A DNA stretch of 64,000 nt from Burkholderia pyrrocinia (GCF_018417535.1 NZ_CP070978.1:3243719-3307718), one strand, 5' to 3'; positions 35,352 to 44,623 are shown, counted from the stretch's first letter. Translations and numbers: made by a program. The notes: generated by a model from the sequence alone, not told the origin.

Positions 35352-36230
35352 TCATTCGGGCAAATCGCGCTGGTTGGTATCCCGCTCGATCCCGTCGGTA
35401 TTGAGATCCTCGATCTTCTCCATCCGCTGCCGCGCCAGTTCCGGCAACTGGTTCGTCACGCCGATCACCAGCGCTTCGGCGAGCGCCAGCGCCGGCACGT
35501 TGGTCTGCAGCATCGCGAAAGGGCGCCCCTGGATCCGCAGCACGATCTCCGCGAACTCGCCGATCGGCGACCGCCATTCGTCGGTGATCAGCAGGATCCG
35601 CGTGCCGAGCCGGTGCGCGGCCTGCGCGAAGCGGATGCTGTCCTTCTGGTAGCGGCGAAGGTCGAAGATGACGAGCACGTCGCCGTGCCCCATGTCGGCC
35701 AGTGCGACCGACGCGAGATTCACGTTCGGTTCGACGTACTGCACATGCGGGCGCGCATAGGCCAGCGTGAACGAAAACAGCGACGCGAGCGGCGCCGTGT
35801 AGCGCCCGCCGCCGCAGAAGATGCGCACGTCCGGATCGGCCAGCAGCGCCACGGCTGCGTCGAACGCAGCCGCGTCGAGCCCTTCGATCGTGGTCGCGAG
35901 CGACTCGGACAGCCGCTGGAAAATGGCCGAATGGCTGTCGCGCATGCCCGATTCGGAATGGAACGCATCCATCCGCGCGAGCGGCGAATTCATCGCGGTG
36001 TCGATCTCGTCGTACAGCGCCTGCTGGAACGACGAGTAATTCGGAAAGCCGATCCGGACGACAAAGCGGAACACGGTCGGGTCGCTGACTTCAGCCTGCT
36101 TGGCCACGCTCGCGATCGGCCCGAGGCCGAGGCTCGGATAGCGATCCAGCAACGCATGCGCAACCTTCTGTTCCGACGGCGTGAAGCTATCCATCTGGGA
36201 TAACAGCAACGCCCTGATGCTCGTCCCCAT
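35352..36230 (-). CDS. MurR/RpiR family transcriptional regulator
   Basis: 292 aa from the ATG complementary to 36228-36230 (MGTSIRALLLSQMDSFTPSE), chosen because GGAG lies 7 bases upstream. N-terminal helix-turn-helix of the RpiR type (TPSEQKVAHALLDRYPSLGL, KQAEVSDPTVFRFVVRIGF) and a C-terminal SIS sugar-phosphate-binding domain from about 125 (IFCGGGRYTAPLASLF, LVIFDLRRYQKDSIRFAQ). It is divergent from ggt and probably controls it. Confidence 0.9.
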   Translation of the reverse strand: MGTSIRALLLSQMDSFTPSEQKVAHALLDRYPSLGLGPIASVAKQAEVSDPTVFRFVVRIGFPNYSSFQQALYDEIDTAMNSPLARMDAFHSESGMRDSHSAIFQRLSESLATTIEGLDAAAFDAAVALLADPDVRIFCGGGRYTAPLASLFSFTLAYARPHVQYVEPNVNLASVALADMGHGDVLVIFDLRRYQKDSIRFAQAAHRLGTRILLITDEWRSPIGEFAEIVLRIQGRPFAMLQTNVPALALAEALVIGVTNQLPELARQRMEKIEDLNTDGIERDTNQRDLPE

Positions 36231-36384
36231 CGGGCACTCCAGCTCTCTTATCTGAATGACAAACGGCAGACGTGCGTCTGCCGGGACTCCACGCATGTTA
36301 GCCGATAGGCGTGCGGCGGACCGCCCGCGGTCCGAAATTAGAGGGACGTATCACTTGGGCGGGTGGTACGCCAGTCAATGTAAT

Positions 36385-36413
36385 GAAACGAACATTTATC
36401 TGGAAGTGTTTCC
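36385..36413. promoter_or_regulatory. Candidate operator between rpiR-type gene and ggt
   Basis: GAAAC (36385) and GTTTC (36408) in inverted orientation, overlapping GGAA-GTGT-TTCC (36402-36413), inside an AT-rich patch of the 360-base divergent gap. RpiR-type proteins often bind GAAA/TTTC arms. Nothing else in this gap is recognised. Confidence 0.3.
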
Positions 36414-36590
36414 GCGTGCCTTCACTTTATATTCAGTAATAACCCTAGGTTTTAGCGCAAAAAAGCGAGTGCTATGATCGCGGCCTCGCCGGAATGTACT
36501 GTTTATTACATGCCGGATTGGCAGCGTTGGCACGCGATGACGCGGCGGCGCATCCCGGCATGGCCCGGTTATTTGTCTGGAGGATTCCGC

Positions 36591-38342
36591 ATGAGGCGGC
36601 TCGTCGTACTCACCCTGTTGTCGGCATTGAGCGTGTGCGCGTTCGCCGCTTCGGACCCCGCGGTTGAAGCGAAGAACGGCATGGTCGTGTCGTCGCAGCA
36701 CTTCGCGTCGCAAATCGGCGTCGACATCCTGAAGGAAGGCGGCAACGCGGTGGACGCGGCGGTGGCGGTCGGCTATGCACAGGCGGTGACCAATTCATGC
36801 TGCGGCAACATCGGCGGCGGTGGTTTCATGACCGTGCACCTCGCCGACGGCCGCGACCGCTTCATCAATTTCCGCGAGACCGCGCCGGCTGCCGCTTCCG
36901 CGAACATGTATCTCGACGCGTCGGGCAACGTGCGTCCGGGCGAAAGCCTGTACGGCTATCGCGCCGTCGGCGTGCCGGGCACGGTCGCTGGCCTCGATCT
37001 CGCGCAGCGCAAATACGGGAAGCTGACGCGCAAGCAGGTGATGGCGCCCGCGATCCGGCTCGCGCGCGACGGCTTCGTGCTGACGCGCGGCGATACCGAC
37101 ATCCTCGACACGACGATCGACCGCTTCAAGCAGGACCCGGACGCGGCGCGCATCTTCCTGCGGCCCGACGGCACGCCGCTGCAGCCGGGCGACCGCCTGG
37201 TGCAGAAGGACCTGGCCCGCACGCTCGAGCGGATCGCGGAGCAGGGGCCCGACGCGTTCTATCACGGCGAGATTCCGAAGATCGTCGAGGCGGCATCGAA
37301 GCAGGCGGGCGGCCTGGTCACGGCAGCCGATTTCGCGTCCTACCGCGCGCAGGACATGGCGCCGCTGACGTGCACGTATCGCGGCTACGAGTTCGTGTCG
37401 GCGCCGCCGCCGAGCTCCGGCGGCGTGACGATGTGCGAGACGCTGAACATCCTCGAAGGGTACGACCTGCGCAAGCTGGGTTATCACTCCGCGGCGTCGG
37501 TCCACTACATGACCGAAGCGATGCGGCACGCATACGAGGATCGCAACACGCTGCTCGGCGATCCGAACTTCATCGACAACCCGATCGCGAAGCTGACGAG
37601 CAAGGAATACGCGGCGCAAATCCGCAAGAGCATCCATGCCGATACGGCGACGCCGTCGGTCGACGTGCAGCCCGGTGTCGGCGTGCACGAGAAGCCTGAA
37701 ACGACGCATTACTCGATCGTCGACCACGACGGCAACGCGGTGTCGACGACCTATACGGTCAACGGCCGCTTCGGCGCCGTGGTCATCGCGCCGGGCACGG
37801 GCTTCTTCCTGAACGACGAGATGGACGACTTCACCACGAAGGTCGGCGCGCAGAACCTGTTCGGCCTCGTGCAGGGCACCCGCAACTCGATCGCGCCGGG
37901 CAAGCGTCCGCTGTCGTCGATGGCGCCGACCATCGTGAAGAAGGACGGCAAGGTGTTCATGGTGGTCGGCTCGCCGGGCGGGTCGCGCATCATCACGATC
38001 ACGCTGCAGACCGTGCTGAACGTGATCGACTACGGGATGACGCCGCAGGATGCGGTCGCCGCGCCGCGCATCCACCACCAGTGGCTGCCCGACGAGGTCT
38101 ACTACGAAACCTACGGCCTGTCGCCCGACACGCTCGCGATCCTGCGCAACATGGGCTACAAGATGGTCGAGCAGACGCCGTGGGGCGCGGCCGAACTGAT
38201 CATGGTCGGCCTGCCGGGCACCGAGGCGGCGAGCCGCCAGAGTTCCGGGAACGACTCGTCCGTGTCCGGCAACGTGCGCGTCGGCTTCATCTACGGCTAC
38301 AACGATCCGCGTCGTCCGGCCGGATCGGCGATCGGTTACTGA
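36591..38342 (+). CDS. ggt: Gamma-glutamyltransferase
   Basis: 583 aa from ATG 36591 (MRRLVVLTLLSALSVCAFA, a signal peptide), with GGAGG 7 bases upstream. Periplasmic, self-cleaving enzyme that removes the gamma-glutamyl group from glutathione and related compounds. The autocleavage point and nucleophile is the first Thr of TTHYSIVD, Thr371 by my count, which becomes the N-terminus of the small subunit. Other family marks are GGNAVDAAVAVGYAQAVTN, GGGGFM and the GSPGGSRI oxyanion loop near 463. Length is normal. The glutamate-type transporter downstream could import its product. Confidence 0.95.
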   Translation: MRRLVVLTLLSALSVCAFAASDPAVEAKNGMVVSSQHFASQIGVDILKEGGNAVDAAVAVGYAQAVTNSCCGNIGGGGFMTVHLADGRDRFINFRETAPAAASANMYLDASGNVRPGESLYGYRAVGVPGTVAGLDLAQRKYGKLTRKQVMAPAIRLARDGFVLTRGDTDILDTTIDRFKQDPDAARIFLRPDGTPLQPGDRLVQKDLARTLERIAEQGPDAFYHGEIPKIVEAASKQAGGLVTAADFASYRAQDMAPLTCTYRGYEFVSAPPPSSGGVTMCETLNILEGYDLRKLGYHSAASVHYMTEAMRHAYEDRNTLLGDPNFIDNPIAKLTSKEYAAQIRKSIHADTATPSVDVQPGVGVHEKPETTHYSIVDHDGNAVSTTYTVNGRFGAVVIAPGTGFFLNDEMDDFTTKVGAQNLFGLVQGTRNSIAPGKRPLSSMAPTIVKKDGKVFMVVGSPGGSRIITITLQTVLNVIDYGMTPQDAVAAPRIHHQWLPDEVYYETYGLSPDTLAILRNMGYKMVEQTPWGAAELIMVGLPGTEAASRQSSGNDSSVSGNVRVGFIYGYNDPRRPAGSAIGY

Positions 38343-38561
38343 CCGACCCGATCGCATCGTGCCGAACCGCTGCCGACGGCGTTCGCGCTTGCGCGAATGC
38401 CGTGACGGCGGCAGCGCGTCCGCTCGCGAACATCCGCAAGTCCGATCGGCGCCGGTGCGTGGCACTCGGCGCACGACCGGCTCGCCATGCGCGCGCCCTG
38501 GTACGGCACCGGACGCGCGCCTTTCATCCGTCAACCCCTTCATCGTGCGACGAATCCCGAC

Positions 38562-39890
38562 ATGAACAAACGAATGTCCGCGGCAGGCTGGATCCTGCTC
38601 GCGATGGCGGCCGGCATCTTCATCGGCTACCTGATCTACACGCAGCTTCCGGACAAGCAATCCGCGGCGGAAATCGCCGGCTACATCTCGCTCGTGTCCG
38701 ATGTGTTCCTGCGGCTGATCAAGATGGTGATCGGCCCGCTGGTGTTCTCGACGCTCGTCGTCGGCATTGCGCACATGGGCGATGCGTCGTCCGTCGGGCG
38801 CGTGTTCGTGAAGGCGCTCGGCTGGTTCGTCACCGCGTCGCTGATCTCGCTGCTGCTCGGGCTGCTGATGGCGAACCTGCTGCGGCCCGGCGAGAACCTC
38901 GGCCTGCCGCTGCCGGACATCGGCGCGTCCGCGCATCTCGCGACGGCCAAGTTCACGCTGAAGGACTTCGTCGGCCACATGGTGCCGAAGTCGTTCGCCG
39001 AGGCGATGGCGAACAACGAGATCCTGCAGATCGTCGTGTTCTCGATGTTCTTCGGCGTCGCGCTGTCGGCGCTCGGCGAGCGCGGCAAGATCCTCGTCGC
39101 CGCGATCGACCAGTTGTCGCACGTGATGCTCAAGATCACCGGCTACGTGATGAAGCTCGCGCCGCTCGCGGTGATGGCCGCGATGGCATCGACGGTGGCG
39201 ATCAACGGGCTGTCGATCCTGCTGAAGTTCGCGGTGTTCATGGGCGACTTCTACGTGAGCCTCGTGCTGTTGTGGGCCACGCTCGTCGCCGCCGGGCTGC
39301 TGTTCCTCGGCCGCCGCGTGTTCAAGCTGCTCGTGCTGATCAAGGAAGCGTTCATGCTGTCGTTCGCGACCGCGAGTTCCGAGGCCGCGTATCCGAAAAT
39401 CCTCGACGCGCTCGACCGTTTCGGCGTGCGGCGCAAGATCTCGAGCTTCGTGATGCCGATGGGTTATTCGTTCAACCTCGACGGCTCGATGATGTACTGC
39501 ACGTTCGCGTCGCTGTTCATCGCGCAGGCCTACAACATCCACCTGTCGCTCGGCACGCAGGTCACGATGCTGCTGATCCTGATGCTGACGTCGAAGGGGA
39601 TGGCCGGCGTGCCGCGCGCATCGCTCGTCGTGATCGCGGCGACGCTGCACCAGTTCAACATCCCGGAAGCCGGGCTGCTGCTGATTCTCGGCGTCGACAC
39701 GTTCCTCGACATGGGCCGCTCGGCCACGAACGCGGTGGGCAACTCGATCGCCAGCGCGGTGGTTGCGAAGTGGGAGGGCGAGCTGATGTCGGAAGCCGAG
39801 GCCCAGGCGCATGCCGCGCATCTCGATGCCGAACTGGAACGGCAGAACAGCGATCCGGCCTATGGCGCCGGTCAGGCCACGTCGACCTGA
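38562..39890 (+). CDS. DAACS-family dicarboxylate/amino acid:cation symporter
   Basis: 442 aa from ATG 38562. GltP/DctA-type sodium or proton symporter with eight helices and two re-entrant loops: SFATASSEAAYPKILDAL is the serine-rich HP1 region, FNLDGSMMYCTFASLFIAQA near 305 is the TM7 motif (NLDGS, versus NxDGT), and LDMGRSATNAVGNSIA near 388 is the TM8 substrate-binding motif. The polar C-terminal tail (EAEAQAHAAHLDAELERQNS) is typical of this group. It follows ggt by 219 bases that hold no gene. Confidence 0.93.
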   Translation: MNKRMSAAGWILLAMAAGIFIGYLIYTQLPDKQSAAEIAGYISLVSDVFLRLIKMVIGPLVFSTLVVGIAHMGDASSVGRVFVKALGWFVTASLISLLLGLLMANLLRPGENLGLPLPDIGASAHLATAKFTLKDFVGHMVPKSFAEAMANNEILQIVVFSMFFGVALSALGERGKILVAAIDQLSHVMLKITGYVMKLAPLAVMAAMASTVAINGLSILLKFAVFMGDFYVSLVLLWATLVAAGLLFLGRRVFKLLVLIKEAFMLSFATASSEAAYPKILDALDRFGVRRKISSFVMPMGYSFNLDGSMMYCTFASLFIAQAYNIHLSLGTQVTMLLILMLTSKGMAGVPRASLVVIAATLHQFNIPEAGLLLILGVDTFLDMGRSATNAVGNSIASAVVAKWEGELMSEAEAQAHAAHLDAELERQNSDPAYGAGQATST

Positions 39891-39892
39891 CG

Positions 39893-40282
39893 TCAGGCGG
39901 CCAGCGCCTCGTCGATGCACGCCGCCAGTACCATCGCGGCGGCGTTGCCCGGCGTCGAGCCGAGCAATTGCGGCGCATAGACGCTGTCGCCGATCTCGAT
40001 CGGCCGCCCCGACAGCGCGCAGGTGCCGCGCTTGCGCGTCGTGAACAGCCGCCACTTCTGGTAGCCGTAGTGCCCGGTGCATGCGTCGCACCATGAAATC
40101 ATCACGGTGTCGGCCGTGGGCCGCTCGAGCACGCTGATGGTCGGCCGGCTCGTCGCGTCCCACGTCGGCAGCCGGTCGCGCGTGACGCTGCGTCGTTGCG
40201 GTATGCCCCACGATACGGACGGCATGTCGAAGCTGCCGATTGCGGCGACGGTCATGAGCCAGGGCGCTGCACTGTCGTTCAT
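39893..40282 (-). CDS. DUF3331 domain protein
   Basis: 129 aa from the ATG complementary to 40280-40282 (MNDSAAPWLMTVAAIG), with GAGG 9 bases upstream. TVMISWCDACTGHYGYQKWR and TCALSGRPIEIGDSVYAPQ match DUF3331, which I know only from Burkholderia and relatives. Two Cys-containing motifs (WCDAC, TCALSG) hint at metal binding. Function unknown. The stop is 3 bases from the stop of the convergent symporter gene. Confidence 0.8.
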   Translation of the reverse strand: MNDSAAPWLMTVAAIGSFDMPSVSWGIPQRRSVTRDRLPTWDATSRPTISVLERPTADTVMISWCDACTGHYGYQKWRLFTTRKRGTCALSGRPIEIGDSVYAPQLLGSTPGNAAAMVLAACIDEALAA

Positions 40283-40326
40283 GTCGGTGTTCCTCGAAAC
40301 GTTACGCGATGCCGCGACGCGCGGCA

Positions 40327-41619
40327 TCACGACAGGCGGATGCGCGGCTGCACGCAGCCGTTGATCCGTTCGGCGATCCACAGCAGGGTCGCCTTGGAGA
40401 AGCCGTGCAGCGCCTGCTGGTGCCGCCGGTAGAGCATCAGGTGGCTGAACTGCGCGAAACGCCCCTGGATGAAGCCGCCGCGGAAGAACCCGAACTGCCC
40501 GAGCGTGCCGAATGCGTCGTAGTCGCTGATCGACACGAGCGCGCCGAAATCGTGGAACGCGAACGGCGGCATCGGCTTGCCGTCGAGCCACGCTGGCAGG
40601 TGCTTCGCGAGATGCTCGGCCTGCTGCGTGGCGACCTGCGCGGTCGGCGGCAGCGGCCGTTCGTGGCCGTCGGGCAACAGGCTCGCACAATCGCCGATCG
40701 CGAATACGTGCTCGTCGGCAGTCGCTTGCAGCGTGGGCCCGACGACGATCTGGTTCGCGCGGTTCGTGTCGAGCCCGCCCAGCGCCTGCATGAAATCGGG
40801 TGCCTTCACGCCGGCCGCCCAGACCATCAGGTCTGCTTCGGCGAACGAGCCGTCGCCGTAGCGGAAGCCGTTCGCGTCGGCCGCCGTGACGCGCGTCGAC
40901 GTCAGCACGTGAAAGCCGATCTGTTCGAGCCGTCGCTGCGCCGACGCGGAAATCCTCGGCGGAAACGCGGCGAGGATGCGCGGGCCGCTTTCCAGCAGCG
41001 TCAGTTGCAGCCGTTCGCGCACCGTCGCGTCGCCATATGCCTGCGCCACTTCCAGCAAGCGGCTCAACTCTGCCGCGAGTTCCACGCCCGTCGCGCCCGC
41101 GCCGACGATCGCGACGCGAAACGGCTCGTCGCGCGCGATGCTGCGGAACACGCGCATTCGCAACGCTTCGTTGAAGGTCTCGGCCTGCTGCTGGCTGTCG
41201 ATGAAGTAGCAGTGCTCGCGCACGCCCGGCACGCCGAAATCGTTGGCCTGGCTGCCGAGCGCGACGATCAGCACGTCGTAGTCGAGTTCGCGGGCCTCGA
41301 TCACCACGTCGCCGTCCTGCGAGCGGATCTCGCCGAGCTGCACGCGGCGGCGCGCGCGATCGAGCCCTTTCAGTTCGCCGGGCTGGTACGTGTAGCCGTG
41401 GTCGCGCGCATGGGCGAGGAAGATCACCTGTTGCTGCTGGACGTCGCGCGTGCCGGCCGCGATCGTGTGCAGCATCGGTTTCCAGATATGGGTCGGACTG
41501 CGGTCGACGACGGTGACCTGCGCCCGCCCGGATCGGCCGAGACGCTCGCCCAGGCGGGTCGCGAGCTGCAGCCCGGCGATCCCGCCACCGACGATGACGA
41601 TGCGTGTAGGGGTTGTCAT
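40327..41619 (-). CDS. Type II NADH dehydrogenase (NAD(P)/FAD-dependent oxidoreductase)
   Basis: 430 aa. Two Rossmann nucleotide-binding motifs: FAD IVIVGGGIAGLQLA near 8-20 and NAD VAIVGAGATGVELA near 170-183; a second FAD contact VFAIGDCASL near 310. The C-terminal part (FDFGALVSI-like FHDFGALVSISDYDAFGTLG and SHLMLYRRHQQALHGFSKAT) matches Ndh-type membrane association. It oxidises NADH and passes electrons to quinone without proton pumping. Divergent from a TetR gene with a palindrome in between. Confidence 0.92.
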   Translation of the reverse strand: MTTPTRIVIVGGGIAGLQLATRLGERLGRSGRAQVTVVDRSPTHIWKPMLHTIAAGTRDVQQQQVIFLAHARDHGYTYQPGELKGLDRARRRVQLGEIRSQDGDVVIEARELDYDVLIVALGSQANDFGVPGVREHCYFIDSQQQAETFNEALRMRVFRSIARDEPFRVAIVGAGATGVELAAELSRLLEVAQAYGDATVRERLQLTLLESGPRILAAFPPRISASAQRRLEQIGFHVLTSTRVTAADANGFRYGDGSFAEADLMVWAAGVKAPDFMQALGGLDTNRANQIVVGPTLQATADEHVFAIGDCASLLPDGHERPLPPTAQVATQQAEHLAKHLPAWLDGKPMPPFAFHDFGALVSISDYDAFGTLGQFGFFRGGFIQGRFAQFSHLMLYRRHQQALHGFSKATLLWIAERINGCVQPRIRLS

Positions 41620-41626
41620 GGATAAA

Positions 41627-41640
41627 TCATCGCGTGATGA
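41627..41640. promoter_or_regulatory. Candidate TetR operator between ndh-type and tetR-type genes
   Basis: TCATC-GCGT-GATGA, a 5-bp inverted repeat 8 bases upstream of the dehydrogenase start, in the 148-base divergent gap. TetR proteins usually bind such palindromes. Short, so modest support. Confidence 0.4.
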
Positions 41641-41767
41641 ATAAGGTATGATCCTAGCGCTTCCCGGCTTCGCGTGTCAACGCGAGCGGGGCAGGCAACC
41701 CGGTTCCGGCGATGTGAAACCGGGGCCCGAACACGGGTATTCGAACCATTCAAGGGAGCAGGAAAAC

Positions 41768-42421
41768 GTGGCTGAAGTCACTGAGCGCGCGCCGTCGAAG
41801 CGGCGTACGCGCGGGCGGCCGCTGGCGGGTGCGTCCGTCGGTCCGGACGTGATATTGCGGGCCGCGCGCCGCACGTTCGCGAAGCGGGGCTACGACGCGA
41901 CGAGCGTGCGCGAAGTCGCGCGCGAGCTGGGCGTCGACGCGGCGCTGATCGCCCATCATTTCGGGACGAAGGAAACGTTGTGGCTGGCTGTCGTCGAGCA
42001 GATCGTCGATCTCGCCGAGCCGATGTTCGACGCGCTGCGTGCGTTGCGCACGTCGTCACTGCCGCATCGCGACCGCGTGAGGCGCGCGCTCGAGCTGTGC
42101 GTCGATCACGAATTCGACGAGCCCGACATGGGCATGTTCTTCTCGACCGCGGCGACCGAAGTGGGCGGGCGGCTCGACCGGCTGCAGGAGCGGCTCGTGC
42201 GGCCGTATCACGAGGTCATGTTCCCGCTGCTGTCGGACGCCGTGCAGGCCGGCGCGATTCGCGCGGTCGATCCGAACGTGCTGTTCTTCATGATCGCGAG
42301 CGCGATCGGCACGACGGTGTCGTACAGCCACATGATGCTGGAGTTCACGTCGCTGCCGACGCGGCGGGACGCGTTCCGGCAGGCCGTGCTCGACGTCGCG
42401 TTCAACATCGTCGGCGACTGA
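41768..42421 (+). CDS. TetR family transcriptional regulator
   Basis: 217 aa from GTG 41768 (MAEVTERAPSKRRTRGRPL), with GGGAG and AGGA upstream. Helix-turn-helix at about 27-70 (ILRAARRTFAKRGYDATSVR, AALIAHHFGTKETLW), followed by the helical ligand-binding domain with a TetR_C-like RLVRPYHEVMFPLLSDAV. Probably represses the divergent NADH dehydrogenase or itself. Confidence 0.9.
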   Translation: MAEVTERAPSKRRTRGRPLAGASVGPDVILRAARRTFAKRGYDATSVREVARELGVDAALIAHHFGTKETLWLAVVEQIVDLAEPMFDALRALRTSSLPHRDRVRRALELCVDHEFDEPDMGMFFSTAATEVGGRLDRLQERLVRPYHEVMFPLLSDAVQAGAIRAVDPNVLFFMIASAIGTTVSYSHMMLEFTSLPTRRDAFRQAVLDVAFNIVGD

Positions 42422-42448
42422 ACGCCGCGCGCGATGCGCGCGGTCACG

Positions 42449-42670
42449 TCACGTCGCGGCGACGAGCCCCAGCTCGCCTACCGCGTTCCGCGCTGTCTCG
42501 CGCAGCGCGTCGATGAGCGGCGACGGCGTCCGGTACGCGATCGCCAGTTCGTACGCGAGCGGGCTGCCCGCATCCCTCAGTTCGCGGAACACGATGCCTT
42601 GCGGCTGCATCGGCACGAACAGGCGCGGCATCAGCGCAACGCCGATGCCGCCCGCGACGAGCCCGGCCGC
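42449..42670 (-). pseudogene. C-terminal remnant of a LysR family regulator
   Basis: Only the last 70 or so codons remain: GLVAGGIGVALMPRLFVPMQ and LAYELAIAYRTPSPLIDALR are typical of the end of a LysR substrate-binding domain. The N-terminus is replaced by the SDR remnant on the other strand, joined near 42665-42675. Non-functional. Confidence 0.75.
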
Positions 42671-42781
42671 GCCGGGCATCCGGATGACATCGCGGACGCG
42701 GTCGCGTGGCTCGCCGGGCCGCGCGCGTCGTTCGTCACGGGCGCGACGATCGCGGTGAACGGCGGCTGGCGAGTCGGATGA
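42668..42781 (+). pseudogene. C-terminal remnant of an SDR oxidoreductase
   Basis: GHPDDIADAVAWLAGPRASF followed by VTGATIAVNGGWRVG is the conserved tail of classical short-chain dehydrogenases. The cofactor- and substrate-binding parts are gone. One deletion joined this tail to the LysR tail facing it. Confidence 0.75.
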
Positions 42782-42817
42782 TGCAACCCGCGCCGGCGGC
42801 GGGCGCAGGGTCGTGCG

Positions 42818-43297
42818 TCATTCGACGTCCGTGGGCGGCTTGTCGCCGAGCCAGCGCCGCGCGCCGGGCCCGTTGCGGCCCGCGCGGTCTTCCGGGTTGG
42901 TCAGCTTGCAGCGTTTCAGCGACAGGCAGCCGCAGCCGATGCACTCGTCGAGGTTGATGTAGAGCCGCTGCAGCTCCTCGATCCGGCTCGCGACGCGCTG
43001 CTTCCAGCCGCGCGACAACCGCTGCCAGTCCTTGTTGCTCGGCGCGGTGTCCTCGGGCAGGCTGACGAGCTGCTCGGCGATCTCGTCGAGCGAATAGCCG
43101 ATCTTCTGCGCGAACACGATGAACGCGATCAGCCGCAGCACCGCGCGCGAATAGTGGCGATGGCTCGAACCGTTCCGGTGCGACTTGATGAGACCGCGCG
43201 TTTCGTAGAACCGCAGCGTCGACGCCGGCACGCCGCTGCGCGCGGCCACGTCGCGGATCGACATCAGCGGCCATTTCGGTTCTTCCGGGGTACCCAT
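42818..43297 (-). CDS. soxR: SoxR redox-sensitive transcriptional activator
   Basis: 159 aa, start with GGAGAAC upstream. MerR-type helix-turn-helix (MSIRDVAARSGVPASTLRFY near 12-31), a dimerisation helix, and the [2Fe-2S]-binding motif CIGCGCLSLKRC near 118-129, with the C-x2-C-x-C-x5-C spacing of SoxR. Oxidation of the cluster by redox-cycling compounds activates it. The palindromic SoxR promoter lies 25 bases upstream and drives the divergent efflux operon. Confidence 0.95.
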   Translation of the reverse strand: MGTPEEPKWPLMSIRDVAARSGVPASTLRFYETRGLIKSHRNGSSHRHYSRAVLRLIAFIVFAQKIGYSLDEIAEQLVSLPEDTAPSNKDWQRLSRGWKQRVASRIEELQRLYINLDECIGCGCLSLKRCKLTNPEDRAGRNGPGARRWLGDKPPTDVE

Positions 43298-43316
43298 GAC
43301 GTTCTCCGGGAAAAGC

Positions 43317-43347
43317 TTGACTTGAAGTTAACTTCAACTTTTATGCT
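43317..43347 (+). promoter_or_regulatory. SoxR-dependent promoter of RND efflux operon
   Basis: -35 TTGACT (43317-43322), -10 TATGCT (43342-43347), spacer exactly 19 bp, the overlong spacing typical of MerR/SoxR targets. Centred in it is the perfect 16-bp palindrome TTGAAGTTAACTTCAA (43322-43337), close to the known SoxR box core. Confidence 0.9.
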
Positions 43348-43377
43348 ACGCGGCAGTTTAACCCGTCGCGAGGCATC

Positions 43378-44610
43378 ATGTTCCCCTTATCCCTACGCAG
43401 GACGTCGCCTTTGGGCGCCGCTTGCGCACTGCTGCTGGCGTTGTCGGGCTGTCACGACGGCAAAGGCGCAGCGTCAGCCTATTCCCTTCCCGAAGTCGGC
43501 GTGGCAACCGTCGCGCCGCGCACGGTCCGCCTCGCTGACGAATTCAACGGACGCGTCGAAGCGGTCGACGCGGTCGAATTGCGGCCGCGCGTGAGCGGCT
43601 ATCTGCAACGTGTCGCGTACAAGGAGGGCGATCTCGTCGCGCAGGGCGCGCTGCTGTTCGAGATCGACCCGCGCCCGTACCGGATCGCACTCGACCGCGC
43701 GAACGCGCAGCAGCAGCGGGCCCGCGCGGCCGCGAGCCTCGCGAACGTACAGCTCAAGCGCGTGCAGACGCTGATCGATGCGCATGCGACGTCGCAGGAA
43801 GAACTCGACAACGCGCGCGCCACCGCCGAGCAGGCGCGTGCGGACCTGCAGGCGGCCGACGCGGCCGTCGCCGACGCAAAGCTCAATCTCGGCTTCACCG
43901 AAGTGCGCGCGCCGATCGCGGGCCGCGTCGGCCGCGCGGTCGCGACCGCCGGCAACCTCGCGCGCGCGGACGACACGTTGCTGACGACCGTCGTGTCGCA
44001 GGATCCGGTCTACGTGTATTTCGATTGCGACGAGCAGAGCTACCTGCGCTACAACGCGCGCCGCGCCGATCCGAAGCATCGCGCGATCGGCGCCGATCCG
44101 GTGCGCGTGGGCCTCGCGAACGAGACGGGTTTCCCGCACGCAGGCACCGTCGACTTCCTCGATAACCGGCTCGATCCGCAAACCGGCACGATCCGTGCGC
44201 GCGTGCGGCTGCCGAACGCGGACCACACGTTCACGCCGGGCCTGTATGCACGCGTGCAGCTCGTCAGCGGCCGCGACCAGGATGCGCTGCTCGTCGACGA
44301 CAAGGCCGTGCTCACCGACCAGGACCGCAAGTACGTGTACGTGATCGGCCCCGGCGACAAGGCACTGCGACGCGACGTGACGATCGGCCGCGAGCTCGAA
44401 GGCGAGCGGATCGTCGAGAAGGGGCTGCAGGCGGGCGACCGCGTGGTCGTCGACGGCGTGCAGCGGATCTACTATCCGGGCGCGCAGGTGAAGCCGAAGG
44501 CGCTGCTCGCGCGCGCCGATGCCGGTGCCGGCACGGGCAGCGGCAAGGGCGGCGGCACGGGTGGCGGCACGCAGGCCGTGGCCGAGGCCGGCGTGCCGGC
44601 CGCGCAATGA
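43378..44610 (+). CDS. RND efflux periplasmic adaptor (membrane fusion protein)
   Basis: 410 aa. The N-terminal signal ends in a lipobox-like ALSGC (Cys near 24). Order of parts: beta-barrel/lipoyl half (RPRVSGYLQRVAYKEGDLVA), coiled-coil hairpin about 95-165 (NAQQQRARAAASLANVQL ... ATAEQARADLQAADAA), second lipoyl half (VRAPIAGRVGRAVATAGNLA), then beta-barrel and membrane-proximal domains. The tail is Gly-rich (GTGSGKGGGTGGGT). First gene of the operon under the SoxR promoter; resembles MexE/MexH-type adaptors. Confidence 0.93.
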   Translation: MFPLSLRRTSPLGAACALLLALSGCHDGKGAASAYSLPEVGVATVAPRTVRLADEFNGRVEAVDAVELRPRVSGYLQRVAYKEGDLVAQGALLFEIDPRPYRIALDRANAQQQRARAAASLANVQLKRVQTLIDAHATSQEELDNARATAEQARADLQAADAAVADAKLNLGFTEVRAPIAGRVGRAVATAGNLARADDTLLTTVVSQDPVYVYFDCDEQSYLRYNARRADPKHRAIGADPVRVGLANETGFPHAGTVDFLDNRLDPQTGTIRARVRLPNADHTFTPGLYARVQLVSGRDQDALLVDDKAVLTDQDRKYVYVIGPGDKALRRDVTIGRELEGERIVEKGLQAGDRVVVDGVQRIYYPGAQVKPKALLARADAGAGTGSGKGGGTGGGTQAVAEAGVPAAQ

Positions 44611-44623
44611 CGGGAGGCATGTG

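Noticed and set aside
36795..40211. 1138-codon minus-strand frame opposite ggt and the symporter
   Set aside because: Arg/His/Asp-rich antisense shadow; both plus-strand genes have clear families.
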